Below are positions 1 to 5,812 of a DNA stretch of 6,088 bases, piece by piece (the stretch's first letter is position 1; every line of letters starts with the position of its first letter). The stretch is from Nitrospirota bacterium (GTDB lineage Bacteria; Nitrospirota; Thermodesulfovibrionia; Thermodesulfovibrionales; Magnetobacteriaceae): assembly GCA_015233485.1 (NCBI GenBank), contig JADFXO010000246.1, positions 1-6,088 of the forward strand, given 5' to 3'. Position numbers and translations under genes: made by a program. The notes beneath the pieces were generated by a model. That model was not told where the DNA came from and made no database searches. It saw only the letters and a program-made list of their open reading frames with translations.

Positions 1-684
1 ATCCCTAATCACTCTACCAAGATAGGTTTTTAGTTTCTTTCTCTCCCGTTCGGCCCTCTTTAGCTGGCTTGCATGACTGTATTGACCTTGCTTGTGTAAC
101 GCCCTTTTGCCTAATCTCTCATAACTTTGACGCAACTTGATCCCATGTTTTTTCGCAGCATTTACCAGATTCTTCAACATCTTGTAATACAGCAGTGCAT
201 CTCTTGGAAAGGCTACGGCTTTCTCCTGTACCGTCGTATCTACGTTTACCTTCTCCACATCCACCTTTTTTAAGAACTTCTCTCTCTTGGCTGATTCTAA
301 GGTCTCCTTCAGTAGCCCTTCCATTCCTTTTGAACCCACTCGCTTGCGCCATCTCACCAATGACGTCGGATCCAGCGGAAACTCGTGCTGAAAATACTCA
401 TAACCACAAAAATACTGCCAATAAGGATTCTCTAAAAAACGCTCCACAACAGATTCATCGCTTTCGTTTAAGGCATGTTTCAGATAATGAAGCCCCACAA
501 GAAGTCTTATCGGCAACCCCGGACGTCCTTTGTTTTCTACGTACAATTTACCAAACTCTGCCTCAAATACATTCCACTCTATCTTTTCAGCAAGAACACA
601 AAGAGGATGGCTCATGTTTAACAAGTCGCTCAACCTCCTTTTAAATAACTCTCCCTGTTCATCACTAGTCTTTTTTGGCTGCAT
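1..684 (-). CDS. IS5-family transposase, N-terminal 228 residues (cut by window edge)
   Basis: DDE transposase that would cut and rejoin the ends of its own insertion sequence. The reverse strand is open from an ATG at 684 to base 1, exactly 228 codons with no stop, so the C-terminal part lies outside the window. Residues about 25-95 match the DUF772-type N-terminal domain of IS5/IS1182 transposases, with the typical strings GRPGLPIRLLVGLHYLKH (53-70), NPYWQYFCG (86-94) and FPLDPTSLVRWRKR (102-115). The VDTTVQEKAVAFP stretch (148-160) carries the probable first catalytic Asp, D149. The later DDE acidic residues are not in view. The closest type I recognise is the IS1478-like branch of IS5. 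A purine-rich AAAGGAAA lies just upstream of the ATG. No frameshift is seen in the visible part. Confidence 0.9.
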   Translation of the reverse strand, partial: MQPKKTSDEQGELFKRRLSDLLNMSHPLCVLAEKIEWNVFEAEFGKLYVENKGRPGLPIRLLVGLHYLKHALNESDESVVERFLENPYWQYFCGYEYFQHEFPLDPTSLVRWRKRVGSKGMEGLLKETLESAKREKFLKKVDVEKVNVDTTVQEKAVAFPRDALLYYKMLKNLVNAAKKHGIKLRQSYERLGKRALHKQGQYSHASQLKRAERERKKLKTYLGRVIRD

Positions 685-790
685 ATTTCACCGGTTTCCT
701 TTCTCTTTTTTAGGTAGTCCGGTTGTATTATAACATTATAAACGCCTCTTTTCCTATATTTATCACACGGTTATGCCTTTTTCAGGGACG
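1..790 (-). mobile_element. IS5-family (IS1478-like) insertion sequence, partial
   Basis: This is the transposase gene plus about 105 bases of non-coding end. The outer end is probably in the stretch around 776-791 (minus strand TCGTCCCTGAAAA), a plausible terminal inverted repeat. It is followed by CTAA at 792-795, which fits the YTAR target duplications common in IS5. The other end is outside the window, so neither the inverted repeat nor the duplication can be confirmed and the boundary is approximate. Two overlapping TATAAT-like boxes (minus strand, 740-735 and 732-727) lie upstream of the transposase start and may be its promoter. I see no good -35 box. Confidence 0.6.
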
Positions 791-804
791 ACTAAATATA
801 GTCG
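789..804. repeat. Perfect 6-bp inverted repeat at the IS boundary
   Basis: CGACTA (789-794) and TAGTCG (799-804) are perfect reverse complements around the 4-base spacer AATA. The palindrome straddles the presumed IS end, so one arm belongs to or touches the element and the other is flanking DNA. It could be a target-site preference or chance. Confidence 0.5.
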
Positions 805-1330
805 AAATAAGCCGATTCTCTTTTTCCCCGCTGACGTCCCACCATCTAAACATCAATAGGAAACGGCGGGTAAACGTGGATTGCCTTTTAATACCGAAAC
901 CTGATCAGTACGATCTATAACCTATCCGATGTGAAAAAGCTTTGGAAAGTTCACAAATACGCCCAGACTATTTTATAGTAAGCTTGATAACGGTTCCGGG
1001 AAGGCGAGAGTAATGATGGAACCCTCTAACTGCTTAAGTTTAAATAACTGCGCCTGGCTATAAACCTCTGAACTATTTATAGATGGTTATAGCTGTACTT
1101 CTGATAGTTCTCTTTAGCTGAGGTATACCTATCACTCGTACCACCAGCTGCCATTCTAAAAGAGTGAAATCCATCTGGAAATGTACGTACTACTCATCAT
1201 TATAATTTCATTATATATTGATTTCACATATACTATAATACTAATTAATTCATCTCAACTTATATAATATTTATTTATAACTGAAGGGCGATATGCTAAC
1301 ATAAGTGTATGGATAGGGATTTCTGATGAT
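805..1330. other. Gene-poor spacer with inverted repeats
   Basis: No convincing gene is seen on either strand. Visible structure includes ACTAT/ATAGT (967-971/975-979), GGTTCC/GGAACC (992-997/1018-1023) and CTATAAA/TTTATAG (1058-1064/1076-1082). The left arm of the last pair could instead pair with GGTTATAGC at 1085-1093, with a one-base bulge. The tract 1195-1280 is extremely AT-rich and contains TATAAT at 1234-1239. It is the likely promoter zone for the AbiEi-type gene, but no well-spaced -35 box is evident. A plus-strand frame open up to 920 ends in the string IPKPDQYDL. I could not link it to a family; it may be a gene remnant or chance. Confidence 0.5.
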
Positions 1331-1343
1331 AAATACATAATAT

Positions 1344-1348
1344 AGGAG
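1344..1348 (+). promoter_or_regulatory. Ribosome binding site of the AbiEi-type gene
   Basis: AGGAG sits 6 bases before the ATG at 1355 and supports that start. Confidence 0.75.
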
Positions 1349-1354
1349 TTTATT

Positions 1355-2467
1355 ATGATAAGAAAGAAACAATACGAAACAACCAATGACACAATCGAAG
1401 AGATGGCATCAAGGGCTATCAGTGAGACTCTTTCAAAAATACCCTCTTTAAGCGTACTGTCCGTTGAGAGAAATGTACAACTCTTAAAGCACAATGAAGT
1501 GGATATAGTCATCAGTCTTGCCATTCCCGGTGAAGATAAAGTGAAGAAAATAATCGTGGCGGTGAAGAACAACTGTCAACCCCGATTGATACGTAACACC
1601 GTCAACCAAGTAATACGATATCGGCAAACCTATCCGGAAGCTTATATAATGATAATGGCACCGTATATCTCTCCGGAAGCGGCAGATATCATATTGGAGG
1701 ATGATGTCGGTTATCTGGATTTTTCAGGCAACTGTTATATTTCCATAGGGCCGGTGTATATCGAGAAGGCCGGGAAACCGAACATATTTAAGGCAAAAAG
1801 AGAGCTTCCGTCGCTGTACACACCAAAATCGATGCGTATCCTGCGGGTGTTATTGAGCAACCCTATAAAGTTATGGCAGGTTCAAGAGGTTGCAAATGAA
1901 GCAGATGTAAGCATAGGACAAGCATCCAATATATTTCAACTCCTTACAAGAATGGGGTATATGAACAGACTTGAAGGTTTTCCAAGTGCGAAGAGATTAG
2001 ACTTGCTGGAGGAGTGGAGCAGCATGTACTCTTACCGTATAAACGATGTGAAGGGCTACAAAACATCGAAGAACATTCAGGAAACAGAGGAAGCTATTGC
2101 GAGCATATGCAAAGAAAAAAACGTAGACTACGCCTTGACTGGGTTCTCTTCGGCATCAAGATTCATTACCATAACACATAACCGTTCGATGGCTTACGTG
2201 AACACGATTGGTGATGATATTGGAACACTACTAAATGTCGAAGCTGCTGGAAGTGAAGCTAACCTATTACTTCTTAAGCCATATGACGAAGGCGTTTTCT
2301 ATGGCACCAGGACGATAGACGGGGTCAGGGTGGTGTCCCCGGTACAGACCTTTCTTGACCTGATGGGGCATGGGTATCGAAACATGGGTGAATCGGCGGC
2401 TGAGGCAATGCTATCTATCATAAGAGCAGAATGGCAAGAAGAGAAACCGCTTGATACGATAGACTGA
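1355..2467 (+). CDS. Type IV toxin-antitoxin AbiEi-family antitoxin / winged-helix regulator
   Basis: The 370-residue protein has the architecture of AbiEi-type antitoxin/transcription regulators (COG4861/AbiEi_2-like). Residues about 30-135 look like a restriction-endonuclease-like fold: VDIVISLAI with D50, then IIVAVKNN with K71, a conserved QPRLIRNTVNQVIRY stretch (75-89), APYISPEAA (102-110) and GYLDFSGNCYI (119-129). Residues about 155-207 form a winged helix (TPKSMRILRVLL, then VANEADVSIGQASNIFQLL). Residues about 245-365 look like the AbiEi C-terminal domain, beginning near YALTGFSSASRF. In many relatives as I recall them the nuclease-like core reads EVK; here it is AVK (A69), so catalysis may be lost. 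No AbiEii nucleotidyltransferase toxin lies next to it: the IS is upstream and 670 gene-poor bases are downstream. It may therefore be an orphan regulator or a solitary defence protein. It ends with tandem stops (TGATAA). The family call is firm; the function is inferred. Confidence 0.82.
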   Translation: MIRKKQYETTNDTIEEMASRAISETLSKIPSLSVLSVERNVQLLKHNEVDIVISLAIPGEDKVKKIIVAVKNNCQPRLIRNTVNQVIRYRQTYPEAYIMIMAPYISPEAADIILEDDVGYLDFSGNCYISIGPVYIEKAGKPNIFKAKRELPSLYTPKSMRILRVLLSNPIKLWQVQEVANEADVSIGQASNIFQLLTRMGYMNRLEGFPSAKRLDLLEEWSSMYSYRINDVKGYKTSKNIQETEEAIASICKEKNVDYALTGFSSASRFITITHNRSMAYVNTIGDDIGTLLNVEAAGSEANLLLLKPYDEGVFYGTRTIDGVRVVSPVQTFLDLMGHGYRNMGESAAEAMLSIIRAEWQEEKPLDTID

Positions 2468-2495
2468 TAAGAAATATTCACTCTCGGCTCTTATC
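2466..2495. repeat. 7-bp inverted repeat at the 3' end of the AbiEi-type gene
   Basis: GATAAGA (2466-2472) and TCTTATC (2489-2495) are perfect reverse complements around a 16-base loop and overlap the stop codon. They have low GC and no strong T-run follows, so this is at best a weak terminator or a protein-binding site. Confidence 0.3.
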
Positions 2496-2765
2496 TTATA
2501 CAGTGATCGTTTCAGAGGTACGCGCTTTCAGCATATCCATTTCATTATTTATTTCTTTCATCATTCGTAATCGCTCTTGACCTTTTGAATTTTTTCTGAT
2601 ATAGTAGAAGCATAGAGTAAATTTAATCCTTTTAGGAATTATGAATTTTCAGAATTATCTTTTATGACATGCAAGTTAAACGACAAATTAACAGCAGTCA
2701 CCTTAGTGGCTAACGCCGTAAAAAGGGGGTGAATGTCAAGATGAGTTTTTAACGAAATAAGTTAA

Positions 2766-2815
2766 GCGGTGCCGTAAGGCGTATGATGTACTCACGACAC
2801 CGTAATTGGCATCGC
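2766..2815. repeat. Two mutually exclusive stems in the spacer
   Basis: CGGTGCCG (2767-2774) can pair with CGACACCG (2795-2802) with one mismatch, which becomes a G-U pair if the minus strand is transcribed. The same left arm, as GCGGTGCC (2766-2773), can instead pair with GGCATCGC (2808-2815) with one G-U pair. A third option is a small local stem closed by a GTAA tetraloop (2771-2781). Shared-arm pairing is typical of switching RNAs but may also arise by chance. Confidence 0.35.
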
Positions 2816-2895
2816 TGAATCCAGACATAGATATTATGAGGAGGTAATTATTGTAAAATTTTAGAAATAGAAGATATGAATTTAACGAAAGGAGA

Positions 2896-2924
2896 GGAAG
2901 GCCTAGTGCAACCTAGGCCTATCC
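2896..2924. repeat. Strong hairpin AGGCCTAG / CTAGGCCT
   Basis: AGGCCTAG (2899-2906) and CTAGGCCT (2913-2920) pair perfectly around the loop TGCAAC. GGA (2896-2898) and TCC (2922-2924) extend the stem past a single-base bulge at 2921. No T-run follows on the plus strand, so it is not a standard intrinsic terminator. It could be an RNA element or a protein-binding palindrome. Confidence 0.55.
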
Positions 2925-3124
2925 ATGAGACTTATTGTAGTATCACACTAATAGCGTAATACAAACTGCTGCAAAAGTCAAGCATTCTCCTAAAACCTGC
3001 ATTATACATCGTTTGTCATGCGTAGACTTGCCTAAAAGCGGCTCTATGTTGAAATGCTCATCAGTGGATTTTGAGTGGTGAGAGGTTTGTTTAACTAATT
3101 AGCAGAGATAAATAACTGTACGAC

Positions 3125-3131
3125 AAGGAGG
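3125..3131 (+). promoter_or_regulatory. Ribosome binding site that selects a TTG start
   Basis: AAGGAGG lies 6 bases before TTG at 3138. An in-frame stop (TAA) lies just upstream, so no longer version of the DUF1566 protein is possible. The spacing makes TTG the best start. Confidence 0.75.
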
Positions 3132-3137
3132 ATTGTT

Positions 3138-4235
3138 TTGATTAAAGGACATTTAATTACATCAGCCGTCAGACTTTCACGGACAGGGCAGACTTGTTAC
3201 ATATGTCCGTATACCCTAGATGTACCACCTGTAGGCGCATCGATGGATGGAGACACCCTATCTGGAATCATCTGGCCAGAACCAAGGTTTACGGAAAATT
3301 GCAACCAAACTATAACCGATAACTTAACAGGATTAATATGGGCTAAAGATGCTGGTGTTCCCAAAGTTGGTTCAAGTTCATATCGCAAAATGTACTGGAC
3401 GAAGGCTTTAGATTATGTAGATTGCCTGAATACTGTTGGGTACCTTGGTCATAAAGATTGGAGGTTACCAAATATAAACGAGTTGCATAGCCTTATACAT
3501 CTCGGACAAAAGACTCCAGGACAATGGCTCGGTACAATGGGATATATAAATATTCAGTATGATTGGTATTGGTCATCTACAACCCAAGCGAGCAGTACTG
3601 ACCGCGCATGGGTTGTCAATATGTGTAACGGCATGGATAACTACTTCGGCAAGACCTACAAAATAGAAGACTTCCGCGATGCCTATGTATTACCAGTTCG
3701 TGGAGGATTGTTAGGGACACAAGCACCTGCTGCTGTTTGGAAGACTGGCCAGACACAAACCTATTACCCTGGTGATGACGGGACACACCAGGCTGGAGTC
3801 GCCTGGCCAAATCCCAGGTTTTCGGACCATGGTGATGGTACGGTAACAGATAATCTTACTGCTTTAATGTGGACTAAAGATGCAAACCTGGGACAATTTA
3901 ACAGCAGATTTAGTAGTGCATTGTATTATATTGCACGGATGAACACTAAATATAGTACATTCGGTTATAGTGACTGGCGATTACCAAACAGAAACGAGAT
4001 TAGAAGTTTGGTGGATTACTCAAATAGTAGTTCTGCGCTACCACCTTTACATCCATTTATGAATGTGCGGTCTAACTATGAAGTCGAGGGTACTTTGTAT
4101 TGGTCGTCTACCTATTGCAATAGTATTGGTGACGTCTGGCAGCTCATTATGTTTAACGGCAGCATTGACAATAACGACCCAAACTACGGTAATGGTTACT
4201 TGTGGCCCGTTCGCGGTGGACATGTTGAGTTTTGA
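3138..4235 (+). CDS. Tandem DUF1566 (Lcl-C-like) domain protein; candidate DGR variable protein
   Basis: The 365-residue protein carries two copies of the DUF1566 domain, a C-type-lectin-like ligand-binding module. Copy 1 spans about 14-190 and copy 2 about 200-361. Each copy has a TGQT entry (16-19; 203-206), a WPxPRF string (46-51; 223-228), TDNLTxLxW (60-68; 237-245), DWRLPNxNE (107-115; 279-287), YWSST (144-148; 321-325) and a closing PVRGG (186-190; 357-361). Homologues usually follow a secretion signal. Here the first repeat begins almost at once and no signal peptide or membrane segment is seen, so the protein may be cytoplasmic or shortened at its N-terminus. Between YWSST and PVRGG, where DUF1566 proteins of diversity-generating retroelements vary, codons are dominated by NNY. 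The gene stands alone between long spacers and ends before a hairpin. Domain assignment is confident; the ligand and the link to a retroelement are not established. Confidence 0.85.
   Translation: MIKGHLITSAVRLSRTGQTCYICPYTLDVPPVGASMDGDTLSGIIWPEPRFTENCNQTITDNLTGLIWAKDAGVPKVGSSSYRKMYWTKALDYVDCLNTVGYLGHKDWRLPNINELHSLIHLGQKTPGQWLGTMGYINIQYDWYWSSTTQASSTDRAWVVNMCNGMDNYFGKTYKIEDFRDAYVLPVRGGLLGTQAPAAVWKTGQTQTYYPGDDGTHQAGVAWPNPRFSDHGDGTVTDNLTALMWTKDANLGQFNSRFSSALYYIARMNTKYSTFGYSDWRLPNRNEIRSLVDYSNSSSALPPLHPFMNVRSNYEVEGTLYWSSTYCNSIGDVWQLIMFNGSIDNNDPNYGNGYLWPVRGGHVEF
4098..4220 (+). other. Candidate variable repeat (VR) of a diversity-generating retroelement
   Basis: The segment covers residues 321-361, from YWSST to PVRGG at the C-terminus of the second DUF1566 domain. 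Of the 30 codons for residues 325-354, 26 end in C or T. This is what adenine-specific mutagenesis of a template rich in AAC and AAT codons leaves behind. The 3' end is a GC-rich tract (GGCCCGTTCGCGGTGG) in the place of an initiation-of-mutagenic-homology site. No template repeat is found in the window. Ordinary divergence of an Asn-rich loop could give the same look. Confidence 0.35.
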
Positions 4236-4256
4236 ATGAGATAATTATCTAATACG

Positions 4257-4290
4257 CAAGGCAGAGAGATATTGGCGGCTCTCTGCCTTG
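4257..4290 (+). terminator. Perfect 12-bp hairpin after the DUF1566 gene
   Basis: CAAGGCAGAGAG (4257-4268) and CTCTCTGCCTTG (4279-4290) are exact reverse complements around the 10-base loop ATATTGGCGG, starting 21 bases after the stop. The following TCTCTTTGTCTTG is pyrimidine-rich but not a clean T-run. Rho-independent termination is the simplest reading. If the gene is a retroelement target, the hairpin is also where a DGR target stem-loop would lie. Confidence 0.75.
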
Positions 4291-4378
4291 TCTCTTTGTC
4301 TTGATTTATATGAGATGTTTAGCCAATTTAATTTGCAAATGTACAGTCAAGAAGGTTCGCATACCCTTGCAACCAAAA

Positions 4379-4386
4379 GAAGGAGG
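4379..4386 (+). promoter_or_regulatory. Ribosome binding site of the ParB-methyltransferase gene
   Basis: GAAGGAGG ends 9 bases before the ATG at 4396. A closer ATG at 4389 is out of frame, so 4396 is the start. Confidence 0.75.
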
Positions 4387-4395
4387 AAATGAAAT

Positions 4396-5625
4396 ATGGC
4401 CATACAAGAGATTGCAATTAAGGATATTGTTTATCGAGAAGATTTGTATCCGCGGCAGGAAGTGGACAACAACCTAATTGAAAAATACCAGCAGTCAGTT
4501 GAACTATTACCGCCAATAAAAATTAACCAGGTCAATATCCTTATTGACGGTAGGCACAGGTGGAATGCACACCAAAGGGCGGGAGCTACTTCAATTAAGG
4601 CCGAGATTATCCAAACCGAAAGCGAGGCACATCTTGAGATTTTGGCATACGAGCTGAACTCTTTACACGGCAAGCAGTTAACTAATGCTGAGAAGAAGAA
4701 GTTTGCTGTTAAAAAATGCGAGCTGCTAACCATTAAGGAGATTTCCCGTATCATCTTAGTGCAAGAGCGTACTGTACGAGATTGGACTCATACAAAACGT
4801 AAGGAGCTTGAAGAATACAGGAATGAGCGTATCTTCGCCGACAATCTTAGGGCATGGAATACTCAAGCGGATATAGCGGAAAAGTATGGAGTATCTCGCC
4901 AAACTGTATCAGATATTATTAAAAAATATGCCGAAAATGGCAAGATTGCCAAATCCGGCGAAATTTTAGATTTTAAACCATTTCCATACTCGATATGGAA
5001 TTTAGCTAAGTCAGACGAGACATCATATTTCGGCGCATTTCCAAAAGTCTATATGGAGAATTTACTTTACTATTTTACGGAGCTGATGTCAACTGTCTAC
5101 GATCCTTTTTCTGGAAATGGAACAAGTGTTGACGTCTGTAAAGCCATGCGTCGAAGATATTATTGCAGCGATCGCATAGTTATACCTGGGCGCGAGGATG
5201 ACATCAAACAATGGGATATAGCAGACGGTTTACCAGAGGATTTGCCGTTACCAGACTTAGCCTTTCTTGATCCCCCGTATTGGGTCCAGGCTGAAAATAA
5301 GTACTCCAAAGATTCGCAAGACCTGGCAAACATGAGCCTTGATAATTTCTATGCCACCTTTGAAGGATTCCTAAAAGAGCTTATCGGAAGAAAAGCAAAA
5401 AAGATAGCAATTGTAATCCAGCCGACCCAGTATAAAAACTATTTGACTTACGAGGATCACATTTTTCATTTTGCAAAAGTTCTTGAAGCTAAGTATAAAA
5501 TCGAGATGCGGTGTATCCTGCCGTATTCCTCACAGCAATATAATGCTCAGATGGTGGAGAAAGCGAAAGAAAAAAAGATTTGTCTTGGGCTTCACCGAGA
5601 TTTAGTAATTTGGCGGCTAGTTTGA
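4396..5625 (+). CDS. ParB-like domain / HTH / DNA methyltransferase fusion
   Basis: The 409-residue protein probably methylates DNA in a sequence-specific way. Residues 1-75 are a ParB/Spo0J N-terminal-type domain with the signature LIDGRHRWNAHQRAGA (49-64). Two helix-turn-helix segments follow, at about 112-130 (ISRIILVQERTVRDW) and 157-178 (QADIAEKYGVSRQTVSDIIKKY). The methyltransferase begins near 195. FPKVYMENLL (215-224) looks like motif X, DPFSGNGTS (236-244) is the AdoMet-binding motif I, and DPPYW (292-296) is catalytic motif IV. The order X, I, IV and the DPPY form favour an N6-adenine enzyme, though N4-cytosine is not excluded. The end, RDLVIWRLV, resembles normal methylase C-termini. 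No restriction endonuclease gene is adjacent, so it is an orphan methylase of the kind found on phages and integrative elements. The HTH modules may replace a classical target-recognition domain; this is inference. The stop overlaps the next ATG. Confidence 0.85.
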   Translation: MAIQEIAIKDIVYREDLYPRQEVDNNLIEKYQQSVELLPPIKINQVNILIDGRHRWNAHQRAGATSIKAEIIQTESEAHLEILAYELNSLHGKQLTNAEKKKFAVKKCELLTIKEISRIILVQERTVRDWTHTKRKELEEYRNERIFADNLRAWNTQADIAEKYGVSRQTVSDIIKKYAENGKIAKSGEILDFKPFPYSIWNLAKSDETSYFGAFPKVYMENLLYYFTELMSTVYDPFSGNGTSVDVCKAMRRRYYCSDRIVIPGREDDIKQWDIADGLPEDLPLPDLAFLDPPYWVQAENKYSKDSQDLANMSLDNFYATFEGFLKELIGRKAKKIAIVIQPTQYKNYLTYEDHIFHFAKVLEAKYKIEMRCILPYSSQQYNAQMVEKAKEKKICLGLHRDLVIWRLV

Positions 5626-5774
5626 TGTCATCTTGGTTGAGGATTGCAAAACAAAATATTACTGGGAGCATTAAATATGCAAAGTATCCTATGGCTGCAG
5701 ATCCTTTGAAAGAATCAGCCTTGCCATTTGAACTGTCGCACAATTATCGCTCACATTTAAAAAAAGTGCTCTAA
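5625..5774 (+). CDS. Small hypothetical protein overlapping the methyltransferase stop
   Basis: This is an ORF of 49 residues plus stop. Its ATG shares one base with the methylase stop (TGATG, 5623-5627), the arrangement of translationally coupled genes. A weak GGCGG at 5612-5616 could serve as a ribosome binding site. The frame stays open further upstream to an ATG at 5580 inside the methylase gene, but that longer form would overlap it by 46 bases and is less likely. The product is basic and mixed in composition, starting MSSWLRIAKQNITGSIKY, with no motif I recognise, no signal peptide and no membrane segment. It may be a real small partner of the methylase, a remnant of a larger gene, or chance. 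The overlap is the main support. Confidence 0.4.
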   Translation: MSSWLRIAKQNITGSIKYAKYPMAADPLKESALPFELSHNYRSHLKKVL

Positions 5775-5801
5775 ATAGTAATTATAATAGTTATTAAAAT
5801 T

Positions 5802-5807
5802 AGGAGG
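5802..5807 (+). promoter_or_regulatory. Ribosome binding site of the small RHH-like gene
   Basis: A strong AGGAGG lies 5 bases before the ATG at 5813. The AT-rich stretch just upstream (5775-5800) could also contain a promoter or operator, but no clear box is seen. Confidence 0.75.
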
Positions 5808-5812
5808 TAATT

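Larger units (their letters stand above)
2496..3120. other. Gene-poor spacer with several RNA-like hairpins
   Basis: No ORF of convincing length or composition is seen on either strand. The region holds a small hairpin at 2696-2711 (AGTCAC, loop CTTA, GTGGCT, one G-U pair), competing stems at 2766-2815 and a strong hairpin at 2896-2924. CCGTAA occurs at 2716, 2772 and 2800. A strong Shine-Dalgarno-like GGAGGTAATTAT at 2840-2851 is followed by TTG directly joined to TAA, so no protein follows it. The spacer could encode a structured RNA or a long leader of the DUF1566 gene, or be decayed DNA. The sequence alone does not decide. Confidence 0.5.

Noticed and set aside
195..644. Plus-strand 149-codon ORF
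   Set aside because: It lies opposite the transposase frame, which matches a known family throughout; its own translation has no recognisable features.
992..1093. Group II intron 3' end or tRNA in the inverted-repeat region
   Set aside because: No domain V-like hairpin, no intron boundary consensus and no T-arm GTTCRANNC pattern in a cloverleaf could be found.
1255..1572. Minus-strand 105-codon ORF rich in hydrophobic residues
   Set aside because: It is antisense to the AbiEi-type gene and the AT-rich upstream region; its hydrophobicity follows from that and no ribosome binding site is evident.
2502..2652. Minus-strand open frame whose end reads as a charged helix (EINNEMDMLKART)
   Set aside because: The only ATG leaves about 22 residues and there is no supporting ribosome binding site. 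It may be a remnant, but the sequence cannot show it.
2700..2815. CRISPR array
   Set aside because: The repeated unit is only 6 bases, occurs three times and lacks uniform spacers.
2876..2959. 27-codon ORF from ATG at 2876 as a possible peptide or RiPP precursor
   Set aside because: It lacks a proper ribosome binding site, overlaps the strong hairpin and has no maturation genes nearby.
4431..4754. Minus-strand 107-codon ORF
   Set aside because: It is the antisense shadow of the ParB-type domain coding region.
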